NCBI GenBank assembly: GCA_034437615.1
Contig: DAOTTW010000356.1
Span: 1-6,241, forward strand
Direction of reading: 5' to 3'
Source of the DNA: DAOTTW01 sp034437615
GTDB lineage: Bacteria; Chloroflexota; Anaerolineae; Aggregatilineales; Phototrophicaceae
Length of the DNA stretch: 6,241 nt
A program made the position numbers and the translations under genes. This document shows, piece by piece, positions 1 through 5,812 of this stretch (positions are counted from its first letter, which is position 1; each line of letters starts with the position of its first letter). Below the pieces are notes generated by a model that had not been told where the DNA came from, did not search any database, and saw only the letters and a list, made by a program, of their open reading frames with translations.

Positions 1-1422
1 CGCTGGATTTCGCCAGCGCTCATGCTGATGTTGCTGATGGTGGTCTACCCCATCATCTACACCGTATTTGTGGCGTTCACCAACTATGGCGACGGACACC
101 TGCTCACCAAACAGCAGGCGATAGAACTCTTCGCACGTGACCGCTTTCTGCCGGAAGAGGGCATCGAATACGACTGGCTGCCATACCTCGATGAAGCGAC
201 ACAGCAATATGGCCTGTGGCTGACGGATGAAAACGGCGACGTTTTCTTCGCCACACAGGACGGCACGTTTACCGAAGTACCGGCTGATGTCGCACAGGGC
301 GTACCGCCTGAAACTTATCAGGGCTACACGCTGCTAGACGACAGGCGCGGCCAAGCGCTGGCCATTGTCGCACTGGAAGGCGAGACGCTCGGTAACCCGG
401 ATGAACCCATCGGTATCACACGCACCACCGCCGCACGTTATGAGCAACGCTACACCTACGATGCAGACCGTGATGCGATCATCGACAACCAGACAGGCGC
501 GGTTTTCGTCGCAGATAACGAGGAAGGCGTCTTCATCAATCGGGATGCTTACCAGGCAGCCCTAAACGTCACCGAAAACCCGGATGAAGTCAACATTGAC
601 GATTACGACCTGATTACGGGCTACCGCGTGCTGATCGGCTTCGAGAATTTCACGCGCTTCCTGACCAGCCCTGCAATCAGTGGGCCGTTGCTGCGCGTCT
701 TCTTGTGGACGATTGCCTTTGCGTTCTTCGCGGTGCTGACGACACTCGTGCTGGGCTTGTTCATTGCGTTGCTGCTGGATACCAACATGCCGGCCAAGCG
801 CTTGATCCGTACCCTGCTCATCATCCCCTACGCGGTGCCGGCGCTCATCGGCATCGCCACCTGGAAAGGCATGTTAGACCCGAACCTCGGCGTGCTGATC
901 TTGACCTGGGAAAGCATCTTCGGGGGTGGTTCAGCGCCGGGCTTCTTCTCCGACCCACTGTGGGCGAAGGTCGGCATCCTAATGATTAACCTGTGGCTCG
1001 GTTACCCCTATTTCATGCTGGTGTGTAGCGGTGCGCTCGCCTCCATCCCGCGTGATATGTACGAAGCGGCCCGCGTGGACGGTGCCAGCAACCTACAGCA
1101 ATTCTGGGGGCTGACCGTGCCCATGCTGCTGATTGCCATTGGCCCACTGATGATCGCCTCGTTCACGTTCAACTTCAACAACTTCGTGATTATCGAGGTA
1201 TTCAACAAAGGCGGTCCAGCTATCGTCGGCGCAGCAACCCCAGCAGGCCATACCGACATCTTGATTAGCTATGCGTTCCGTTTAGCTTTCGGCACTGGGC
1301 GCGGTGCAGATTTCGGCCTGGCATCCGCCATCACGATCATCATTTTCCTGATGGTCGCCGCTGTGACGATCTTCCAGTTCCGCTTTACGCGCCAGCTAGA
1401 GGAGGTTTCTAAAAATGTCTGA
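1..1422 (+). CDS. malF: Maltose/maltodextrin ABC transporter permease MalF (5' end outside the window)
   Basis: One of two membrane subunits of a type I ABC sugar importer; with MalG it forms the translocation path through the cytoplasmic membrane. The reading frame is open from base 1 (RWISPAL precedes the first ATG at 22), so the true start is upstream and the first ATG is internal to a membrane helix. Counting from that ATG, a helix ends near residue 20 at AFTNY, as in E. coli MalF. A soluble extracytoplasmic segment of roughly 180-190 residues follows (about 22-210), matching the MalF P2 domain that contacts the binding protein. Then come GFENFTRF, the permease helices, IIPYAVPALIG, LGYPYFML and the cytoplasmic EAA loop (EAARVDGAS, from 348) that docks on the ATPase. 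ASFTFNFNNFVI and TPAGHTDILISY closely resemble E. coli MalF. The stop overlaps the malG start by 8 bp, indicating translational coupling. The maltose-type substrate is inferred from similarity; another alpha-glucoside is possible. Confidence 0.93.
   Translation, partial: RWISPALMLMLLMVVYPIIYTVFVAFTNYGDGHLLTKQQAIELFARDRFLPEEGIEYDWLPYLDEATQQYGLWLTDENGDVFFATQDGTFTEVPADVAQGVPPETYQGYTLLDDRRGQALAIVALEGETLGNPDEPIGITRTTAARYEQRYTYDADRDAIIDNQTGAVFVADNEEGVFINRDAYQAALNVTENPDEVNIDDYDLITGYRVLIGFENFTRFLTSPAISGPLLRVFLWTIAFAFFAVLTTLVLGLFIALLLDTNMPAKRLIRTLLIIPYAVPALIGIATWKGMLDPNLGVLILTWESIFGGGSAPGFFSDPLWAKVGILMINLWLGYPYFMLVCSGALASIPRDMYEAARVDGASNLQQFWGLTVPMLLIAIGPLMIASFTFNFNNFVIIEVFNKGGPAIVGAATPAGHTDILISYAFRLAFGTGRGADFGLASAITIIIFLMVAAVTIFQFRFTRQLEEVSKNV
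1398..1406 (+). promoter_or_regulatory. Ribosome binding site of malG inside the end of malF
   Basis: The sequence AGAGGAGGT is a near-perfect Shine-Dalgarno. The end of its GGAGG core lies 9 nt before the ATG at 1415. It sits within the last malF codons and fixes the malG start even though the two genes overlap by 8 bp. Confidence 0.85.
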
Positions 1423-2962
1423 TAGGCCCTCTAACACTCACACGCGCACATCACTAGCGGATACACTGCTGCTGGTTAGCGCCATCGTAACGCTGATCGC
1501 TTTCTTGCTGCTGCCCTGGGCACGCATGAACGTAGACGGCATTCGCGTCTTTTCGACGGGTGCAGAGGCCATCGGCGGCAACGAGTTCGCGTTTGGCGAC
1601 GATCTGCCAGCAGACCTCGCTACGCTGGTCGATGAATTGGCAACGGCGGTTGATGCCTACGAAGATGCCGTCGAAGCAGGTCAATCGGGTGACGCTGAAC
1701 GGGAAGCCGTGCTCGCAATGGTCGAAGCCGCCGAGACGGATTCTGAAATCGGAGATCAGTTCATCAGCCTGTACGCAAGCCAACTGACCGAAGTGCCGCG
1801 CCTTTACGCTGGCGTTCTGCCCATCCTGATCTTCTTTGCCGGGCTGGTCGGCTTTGTGTTGGCTCCGGTGGCGCTCTTTCGTCCGGTCTACAGCCGCACC
1901 CTGCGCCCGGTCACATTGGTCCTGGGTGGTTTAGCACTAGCCTATTTCCTGGTTTACTTCCTGTTCCCGACCCCATCCTTCCAAATCATCCGCGCAGCCA
2001 ATGCTGAGGGCCTCGGCTTCTGGCTGACGCTGCTGGGTTCCGTCGGCATGGTCGCACAGGGTTTCGTGCCACGTCCCGCTATGAAAACGCAATTCATGGA
2101 TCGGCAAGAGCTATACGCGATCCTCGTTCGCTATGTGATTATGCTGGCGATTGTGACCTTCGCGCTGTTCCCGGTTGTGTGGATTGTCTCGGCTTCGCTG
2201 AACCCGCGCCAGACGATGCAGGGTCAGCGTGTGGTGCCGGATGTCGATAGCGTGGAGCAGCTTTTCAGCAACTACGACACACTGCTCAACACACCCCGTA
2301 AGCCTTTTGCGCGCTGGGTGCTGAATAGCGTCATCGTCTCCACCACGACCTCCGTTGCGGCGGTGCTCGTGACAGCGCTAGCGGCCTACTCGTTCTCGCG
2401 CTTCCGCTTCCGGGGGCGACAAAGCCTACTGGTGACGATTTTGCTGGTGCAGGTCTTTCCGAACCTGCTAGCGATGGTCGCTATCTTCCTGATGTTGCAA
2501 CAGATCGGCAACCACTTGCCATTTTTGGGGATCAACACACTTGGCGGCTTGATTCTGGTGTACATCGGCGGTCAGATGGGCATCAACATCTGGCTGATGA
2601 AGGGCTTCTTCGATTCGATCCCCAGGGATATTGACGAAGCCGCCCTCGTAGACGGCGCGACGCACTCGCAAATCTTCTGGCAGTTGATTATCCCATCCGT
2701 GCGCCCGATTCTCGTGGTTGTAGGCATCCTGGCCTTCGTCGCCACCTTCAACGAATTCGTGCTGGCACGTGTACTACTGCGCGATGCCGAATCATTTACG
2801 CTGATGGTCGGCTTGTGGGGCTTCATCTCGGATCGCTTCGCACAGCAATGGGGGGTCTTTGCCGCCGGTGCCGTGCTCGGTGCATTGCCTACGCTCATCA
2901 TCTACCTGCTGTTGCAGGATCAGATCGTCGGTGGCCTGACGCAAGGCGCTGTGAAGGGCTAG
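1415..2962 (+). CDS. malG: Maltose/maltodextrin ABC transporter permease MalG with a fused N-terminal 4-TM domain
   Basis: Second permease subunit of the importer, partner of the MalF just upstream. The MalG-like part begins near residue 233: a helix ending LFPVVWIVSASLNPRQ, then NSVIV, AAYSFSRFRFRG, VFPNLLAMVAIF, the EAA loop (DEAALVDGAT, 407-416) and the C-terminus GGLTQGAVKG, which parallels NGLTAGGVKG of E. coli MalG. At 515 residues it is over 200 longer than E. coli MalG (296). The surplus is N-terminal: a helix at about 15-36 ending LLLPWARM, an acidic segment (about 37-128, with about 21 Asp/Glu against 2 Arg and no Lys), then helices at about 129-155, 164-184 and 199-217. Basic residues at 156-164 and 220-239 suit cytoplasmic loops, so four extra helices would keep the normal MalG orientation. 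The start is supported by a strong ribosome binding site. The function of the extension is unknown. Confidence 0.93.
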   Translation: MSDRPSNTHTRTSLADTLLLVSAIVTLIAFLLLPWARMNVDGIRVFSTGAEAIGGNEFAFGDDLPADLATLVDELATAVDAYEDAVEAGQSGDAEREAVLAMVEAAETDSEIGDQFISLYASQLTEVPRLYAGVLPILIFFAGLVGFVLAPVALFRPVYSRTLRPVTLVLGGLALAYFLVYFLFPTPSFQIIRAANAEGLGFWLTLLGSVGMVAQGFVPRPAMKTQFMDRQELYAILVRYVIMLAIVTFALFPVVWIVSASLNPRQTMQGQRVVPDVDSVEQLFSNYDTLLNTPRKPFARWVLNSVIVSTTTSVAAVLVTALAAYSFSRFRFRGRQSLLVTILLVQVFPNLLAMVAIFLMLQQIGNHLPFLGINTLGGLILVYIGGQMGINIWLMKGFFDSIPRDIDEAALVDGATHSQIFWQLIIPSVRPILVVVGILAFVATFNEFVLARVLLRDAESFTLMVGLWGFISDRFAQQWGVFAAGAVLGALPTLIIYLLLQDQIVGGLTQGAVKG

Positions 2963-2977
2963 CAACGACTCAGCCTC

Positions 2978-3001
2978 GGACGCCATGAATGGCGTCCCTA
3001 C
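2978..3001 (-). repeat. REP-like hairpin unit 1 (GTAG + stem, minus orientation)
   Basis: Read on the minus strand this is GTAG followed by the stem GGACGCCAT, a 2-nt loop and the exact complement ATGGCGTCC. The 4-nt GTAG head plus palindrome is the architecture of bacterial REP sequences recognised by RAYT (TnpA-REP, IS200/IS605-like) transposases. It begins 15 bp after the malG stop. There is no T-tract, so it is not a typical intrinsic terminator. Confidence 0.75.
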
Positions 3002-3017
3002 GGCCCACAACGATTGT

Positions 3018-3041
3018 GTAGGGACGCACCTCGGTGCGTCC
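3018..3041 (+). repeat. REP-like hairpin unit 2 (plus orientation)
   Basis: GTAG is followed by the stem GGACGCACC, loop TC and the exact complement GGTGCGTCC. Compared with unit 1, the inner three base pairs differ on both arms, so pairing is preserved. It faces unit 1 across a 16-nt spacer, with both GTAG heads inward, giving a perfect 10-bp inverted repeat (2992-3001 with 3018-3027). Confidence 0.75.
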
Positions 3042-3099
3042 GCCGCAATACTTTTATCTATGGCTCATCTATGGAATGTGTGAAATTCGTGTATCACTT

Positions 3100-3123
3100 G
3101 GGCGCAATGCATTGCGCCCCTAC
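3100..3123 (-). repeat. REP-like hairpin unit 3 (minus orientation)
   Basis: On the minus strand it reads GTAG, stem GGGCGCAAT, loop GC, and the exact complement ATTGCGCCC. It has the same 24-nt size and layout as units 1 and 2, but the stem differs at the third and the inner pairs, with both arms changed together. It lies 30 bp beyond the stop codon of the minus-strand serine hydrolase and 58 bp from unit 2. Confidence 0.75.
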
Positions 3124-3153
3124 AGATAACACTTTTTGCACATGAGCCTTTGC

Positions 3154-4890
3154 CTATTCATCCCAGATGGGCTGCTGCAAGTCCACCACAAGCTGCGTAT
3201 TCGCAAAATTGCATGTGGCCGCCTCTGGGATGAAACCATCCCGAACCTCCGCTATCGGGTCCTCTGGGTTGAAGTAGTTGTAAACCTGGCGCGATACTTC
3301 AGCAATCAGCGGCAGCGAATCCTGATAATTCAACCATGTGGGCTGATGCAACATCATCACCAGCACGTAATCGCCACCCGGCGTAAAGAACACCGCCGCG
3401 TTGCCATGTGTATCAGGAATCCAGCCGTGCTTATGCGCCACACGGGTATTCGCAGGCACGCCAGCCTTCAGCAGTGCATCCACGTTGTTGTTGCTCATCA
3501 CATGCAGCATCTGGCGGCATTCACGCGGCGTATACTGGCCTGTCAGCGTCTCCAGCAAGGGGCCGCTTTCCTCATAGGCGCATTCATAGACGCTTGATAA
3601 CAGCCAGCCCATATCCTCTACTGTTAGCTGATTCGATAAATCCGGGTTGGCCTTTTGCTGGTCAGCGTCAGTCGTCGGCACCGAGATCGGGCGGGGTGGC
3701 TCCGGCGGATTATCGGGGTCTAGCTGGTAGGGCCACGTCATGAAACTGCGGTCCAGCCCCAAGGTCTGATACAAATCCGTGACCGACGCAGCCCCCGCAA
3801 ATTCGTCGCCCTGCCCTAGCGTATTCAGCAAGCGGTTGGTGGCGGCGTTCTCGCTGCATATCATCGTGTTAGCGATGTCCAGCGCCATGCGGCCACCGGG
3901 CGGCTGTTCGAGCAGACCATACAAACGCGCCAGAATCGCCACTTTATTGATGCTGGTGCCACTGTAGGCAAATTCGCTACCAAATGTAATCGCCTGTTTC
4001 GTCTGCAAATCCAGCAAGAATAGCGACCCAAAACGGCTTGTGGCCGGATCGAAACCCGCGTTGAGCACCGTCGTCCACAGTTGATCGCCCAATGCCGCAA
4101 ACTCAGGGCTGATGCTGCTCGTGCCTTGCCCTAAGAAGCTGCTGCTAGCCAAAACCGAGGGCGTCGGCGTCAGCGTCGGCAGGCTTGTCAGCGGGTCATT
4201 GATAGCCGGTAGCGAAAAGACATTGCCCGTCACATCAAGCAAATCTTGCAGAATCCAGGCGCGGCCCTGCGGCGCATTCTCGTAGGCGATTTGCAGCCAG
4301 GGAAATTGTGTGTGGTAGGCTGTTATCTGGAAGCGCTCACCAGGACGTGCCACCCCCACACGCGGGTAATCCACGCCCGGCCCATAACGAATGTTGACCT
4401 CAGCGCCTACAGTCCCCGCCACGTTGAAATTCGGCGTCGGGCTGGGCTGTGTATTGGGCGTCGGGGACGCGGCTAAGCTCTGTGGGACGCCTGCGGGCGC
4501 TGCGGCAACCTCAGCAGGCTGCGACACTTGCGGGTTCGCAGCAGGTGACGATTGTGCTGCCCCCGGCTCTACGATCAAATCGACAAACGGCACTGTATTC
4601 AGGTTGCCACGTGTATCGACCAACTCTTCAAACACCCAGCCAAGCGGCTGCAACGACACAGGATCACCCACCAGCAACCAGGGGAAAAACTCGCTGCGTC
4701 CCATCACGGGGTAAGCCGCACCGCCGATAAGCTCCCCCACTCTGTCGGAGTTTACGTCTGTGTCGGCACGCAGGTTCACTGTGTTGCCTGGTGTTGCGAT
4801 CACATCCGTGATTTCCTGCGCTTGCAATAGTGTCAGTAGCATGGCGCTAGCAGCCAACGTTGCTGCAAGTAGCAGTAGCTTTTGTTTCAT
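3154..4890 (-). CDS. Secreted serine hydrolase of the class A beta-lactamase/PBP fold with two N-terminal SH3-like domains
   Basis: Exported envelope protein of 578 residues. Residues 1-24 form a signal peptide (KQK, then a hydrophobic core, likely cleavage after LQA). Two SH3b-like domains follow: about 26-107 (TVNLRADTDVNSDRVGEL, FPWLLV, GWVFEEL) and about 156-231 (EVNIRYGPGVDYPRVG, FPWLQI, AWILQDLL). Pro/Thr/Ser-rich linkers lie at about 108-155 and 232-262. The catalytic domain occupies about 265-545: SINK at 313-316 is the Ser-x-x-Lys nucleophile motif, SEN at 346-348 replaces the usual SDN, and KHG at 487-489 replaces KTG within VAHKHGW. The class A ExxLN Omega-loop motif is not apparent, so true beta-lactamase activity is doubtful; a D,D-peptidase, an esterase-like activity or a peptidoglycan-binding role is as likely. 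SH3b domains commonly bind the cell wall. The ATG at 4890 is chosen because later starts lose the signal peptide; GAGG lies only 3 nt before it. It converges with malG. Confidence 0.85.
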   Translation of the reverse strand: MKQKLLLLAATLAASAMLLTLLQAQEITDVIATPGNTVNLRADTDVNSDRVGELIGGAAYPVMGRSEFFPWLLVGDPVSLQPLGWVFEELVDTRGNLNTVPFVDLIVEPGAAQSSPAANPQVSQPAEVAAAPAGVPQSLAASPTPNTQPSPTPNFNVAGTVGAEVNIRYGPGVDYPRVGVARPGERFQITAYHTQFPWLQIAYENAPQGRAWILQDLLDVTGNVFSLPAINDPLTSLPTLTPTPSVLASSSFLGQGTSSISPEFAALGDQLWTTVLNAGFDPATSRFGSLFLLDLQTKQAITFGSEFAYSGTSINKVAILARLYGLLEQPPGGRMALDIANTMICSENAATNRLLNTLGQGDEFAGAASVTDLYQTLGLDRSFMTWPYQLDPDNPPEPPRPISVPTTDADQQKANPDLSNQLTVEDMGWLLSSVYECAYEESGPLLETLTGQYTPRECRQMLHVMSNNNVDALLKAGVPANTRVAHKHGWIPDTHGNAAVFFTPGGDYVLVMMLHQPTWLNYQDSLPLIAEVSRQVYNYFNPEDPIAEVRDGFIPEAATCNFANTQLVVDLQQPIWDE

Positions 4891-4934
4891 TCGCCTCTAT
4901 CTTTATACCATCATACATCGGCTCTATCGGGCGC

Positions 4935-4943
4935 ATTATAGCA
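4935..4943 (-). promoter_or_regulatory. Extended -10 promoter of the serine hydrolase gene
   Basis: The minus strand reads TGC followed by a perfect TATAAT, an extended -10 element. The -35 region at 16-17 bp spacing is poor (T-rich), which is typical of promoters that depend on the extended -10. Transcription would begin near 4928, giving a leader of about 38 nt before the ATG at 4890. Confidence 0.6.
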
Positions 4944-4986
4944 CGCCGTTTATACGGAAAAACCTACGCAAAACCCGCTTTTTTCA

Positions 4987-5014
4987 TTGACAGCACGGGC
5001 AATTGTGCTACAAT
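4987..5014 (+). promoter_or_regulatory. Sigma-70-type promoter of tRNA-Leu
   Basis: A perfect TTGACA (4987-4992) is separated by 16 bp from TACAAT (5009-5014), which is preceded by TGC as an extended -10. Predicted transcription start is near 5021, about 16 nt before the mature tRNA. It is arranged back to back with the hydrolase promoter, whose -10 lies about 45 bp to the left. Confidence 0.75.
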
Positions 5015-5036
5015 TTGGTTCTGTTACGCAGAAAAA

Positions 5037-5120
5037 GCCGAGGTGGCGGAACAGGCAGACGCGCTACGTTCAGGGCGTAGTTCCCTTTAGGGAGTGTGGG
5101 TTCGACTCCCACTCTCGGCA
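5037..5120 (+). tRNA. trnL(CAG): tRNA-Leu (anticodon CAG)
   Basis: A complete type II tRNA of 84 nt. The acceptor stem GCCGAGG (5037-5043) pairs with TCTCGGC (5113-5119), with one G-U pair, and A5120 is the discriminator base expected for leucine. The D stem is GCG/CGC, with GG in the loop. The anticodon stem CTACG/CGTAG encloses TTCAGGG, placing anticodon CAG at 5071-5073, which reads CUG. A long variable arm (TCCC/GGGA, 5082-5093) is characteristic of leucine tRNAs. The T arm is GTGGG, TTCGACT, CCCAC. The 3' CCA is not encoded (CAC follows the discriminator), so it must be added by the CCA-adding enzyme. It has its own promoter and terminator. Confidence 0.97.
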
Positions 5121-5137
5121 CACAGCAAACAGCAGAG

Positions 5138-5160
5138 AAGCCGCCAAGAGCGGCTTTTTT
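5138..5160 (+). terminator. Rho-independent terminator of tRNA-Leu
   Basis: AAGCCGC (5138-5144) pairs perfectly with GCGGCTT (5150-5156) around a 5-nt loop, and the run of T continues to 5160. It lies 17 bp after the tRNA and ends its transcript before the next gene. Confidence 0.93.
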
Positions 5161-5169
5161 GCTTCAAGC

Positions 5170-5200
5170 TAGCAATAGCGCCTTGCTGCAAGGCGTGCTA
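5170..5200 (+). promoter_or_regulatory. Hairpin covering the ribosome binding site of the FtsB-like gene
   Basis: TAGCA (5170-5174) pairs with TGCTA (5196-5200), and CGCCTTG (5179-5185) pairs with CAAGGCG (5189-5195) around a CTG loop, leaving a 4-nt one-sided bulge at 5175-5178. The 3' arm contains AAGG (5190-5193), the only plausible Shine-Dalgarno for the ATG at 5203, so the folded RNA would hide it. The pairing is visible in the sequence; a regulatory role is inferred, and it matters only if transcription starts upstream. Confidence 0.35.
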
Positions 5201-5202
5201 CG

Positions 5203-5694
5203 ATGCGAATGATAAGTGAACAAAAAGCACGACATCCTATGGCCACACAAAACCCAGGCTTCGAGCAGTCCCGCAGCGCGAAAAACCGTCATCCGCGCCA
5301 ACTCACCAGCACGCAAATCATGTTTGCGGCGATTCTGGCTATCGGGCTGATGCTGGCGATTAACTTCAGTGGGCGCATCGGTGCCGACCGCGAATTGCAA
5401 GATGTGCTGACGGCAGTCGAGCGTGAAATTGAACTGCTCGAGCGCGAACAATTCACGCTGGAACGACAATTGGAGTTCGTGCGCAGCGATGCCTATGTCG
5501 AACGCTGGGCACGCAGCGAAGGGCGCATGGTCCGTAGCGGTGAAACCATCGTGAAGCCCATCCCGGCCACATCATTCAGCGCACCCGTGCGCCGCGTCTC
5601 TGATGATGTGCCGCTACGGACAAGCGAACCGCAGCCGCAAAACTGGCAATTATGGTGGTCGCTCTTCTTTGATGTGCAACCACCCGGCTTTTAG
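5203..5694 (+). CDS. FtsB/DivIC-like septum formation initiator family protein
   Basis: A 163-residue single-pass membrane protein. A basic N-terminus (about 1-36) precedes one transmembrane helix (about 37-55, IMFAAILAIGLMLAINF). A heptad-like coiled coil rich in Glu and Leu follows (about 60-93). Then comes YVERWARSEGRMVRSGE (98-114), matching the conserved region after the coiled coil in FtsB/DivIC proteins (Y-E-ARe-GmV-pGE). FtsB and DivIC act with FtsL and FtsQ/DivIB in activating septal wall synthesis. The Pro/Ser-rich tail ends in a tryptophan-rich NWQLWWSLFFD (147-157). The ATG at 5203 is favoured by AAGG 9 nt upstream; an in-frame stop at 5176 limits extension. Starts at 5209 or 5239 are possible, and the conserved part would be unaffected. 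No clear promoter is seen, so read-through from the tRNA or a non-consensus promoter must serve it. It converges with the ygfZ-like gene. Confidence 0.75.
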   Translation: MRMISEQKARHPMATQNPGFEQSRSAKNRHPRQLTSTQIMFAAILAIGLMLAINFSGRIGADRELQDVLTAVEREIELLEREQFTLERQLEFVRSDAYVERWARSEGRMVRSGETIVKPIPATSFSAPVRRVSDDVPLRTSEPQPQNWQLWWSLFFDVQPPGF

Positions 5695-5812
5695 CGCGTG
5701 CGTGTGTCATCCAAGTGCATCTTTGCAAAAGACCGATGAACGCCGCAAACTAGCAGTCGAGATAATCTCAGCGCCTTCTGTGATGAAGACGATGCTGCTG
5801 CCTGTAACGTCC

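Noticed and set aside
2963..3153. The GC-rich hairpins as intrinsic terminators for the convergent malG and hydrolase genes
   Set aside because: None is followed directly by a T-tract on either strand; the nearest T-runs are about 10 nt or more away. The fixed 24-nt GTAG layout fits REP units better, although some effect on transcript ends is possible.
3136..3597. Plus-strand open frame of 153 codons opposite the serine hydrolase
   Set aside because: It is antisense to a gene with clear signal peptide, domains and catalytic motifs. Its translation is rich in His, Gln and Arg without any recognisable family, as expected for a shadow frame.
4391..4730. Overlapping plus-strand frames opposite the SH3 and linker region
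   Set aside because: Several frames are open because of the biased Pro/Thr/Ala composition of the antisense gene. No ribosome binding site or plausible protein was seen.
5037..5120. tRNA-Leu as an integration site for a mobile element
   Set aside because: No second copy of the tRNA 3' end is present in the window and no integrase gene is near. The flanking genes look like housekeeping genes.
5759..5769. Small palindrome GAGAT-A-ATCTC in the gap between the FtsB-like and YgfZ-like genes
   Set aside because: Only five base pairs around one base, with no T-tract and no second copy, so chance is a sufficient explanation.
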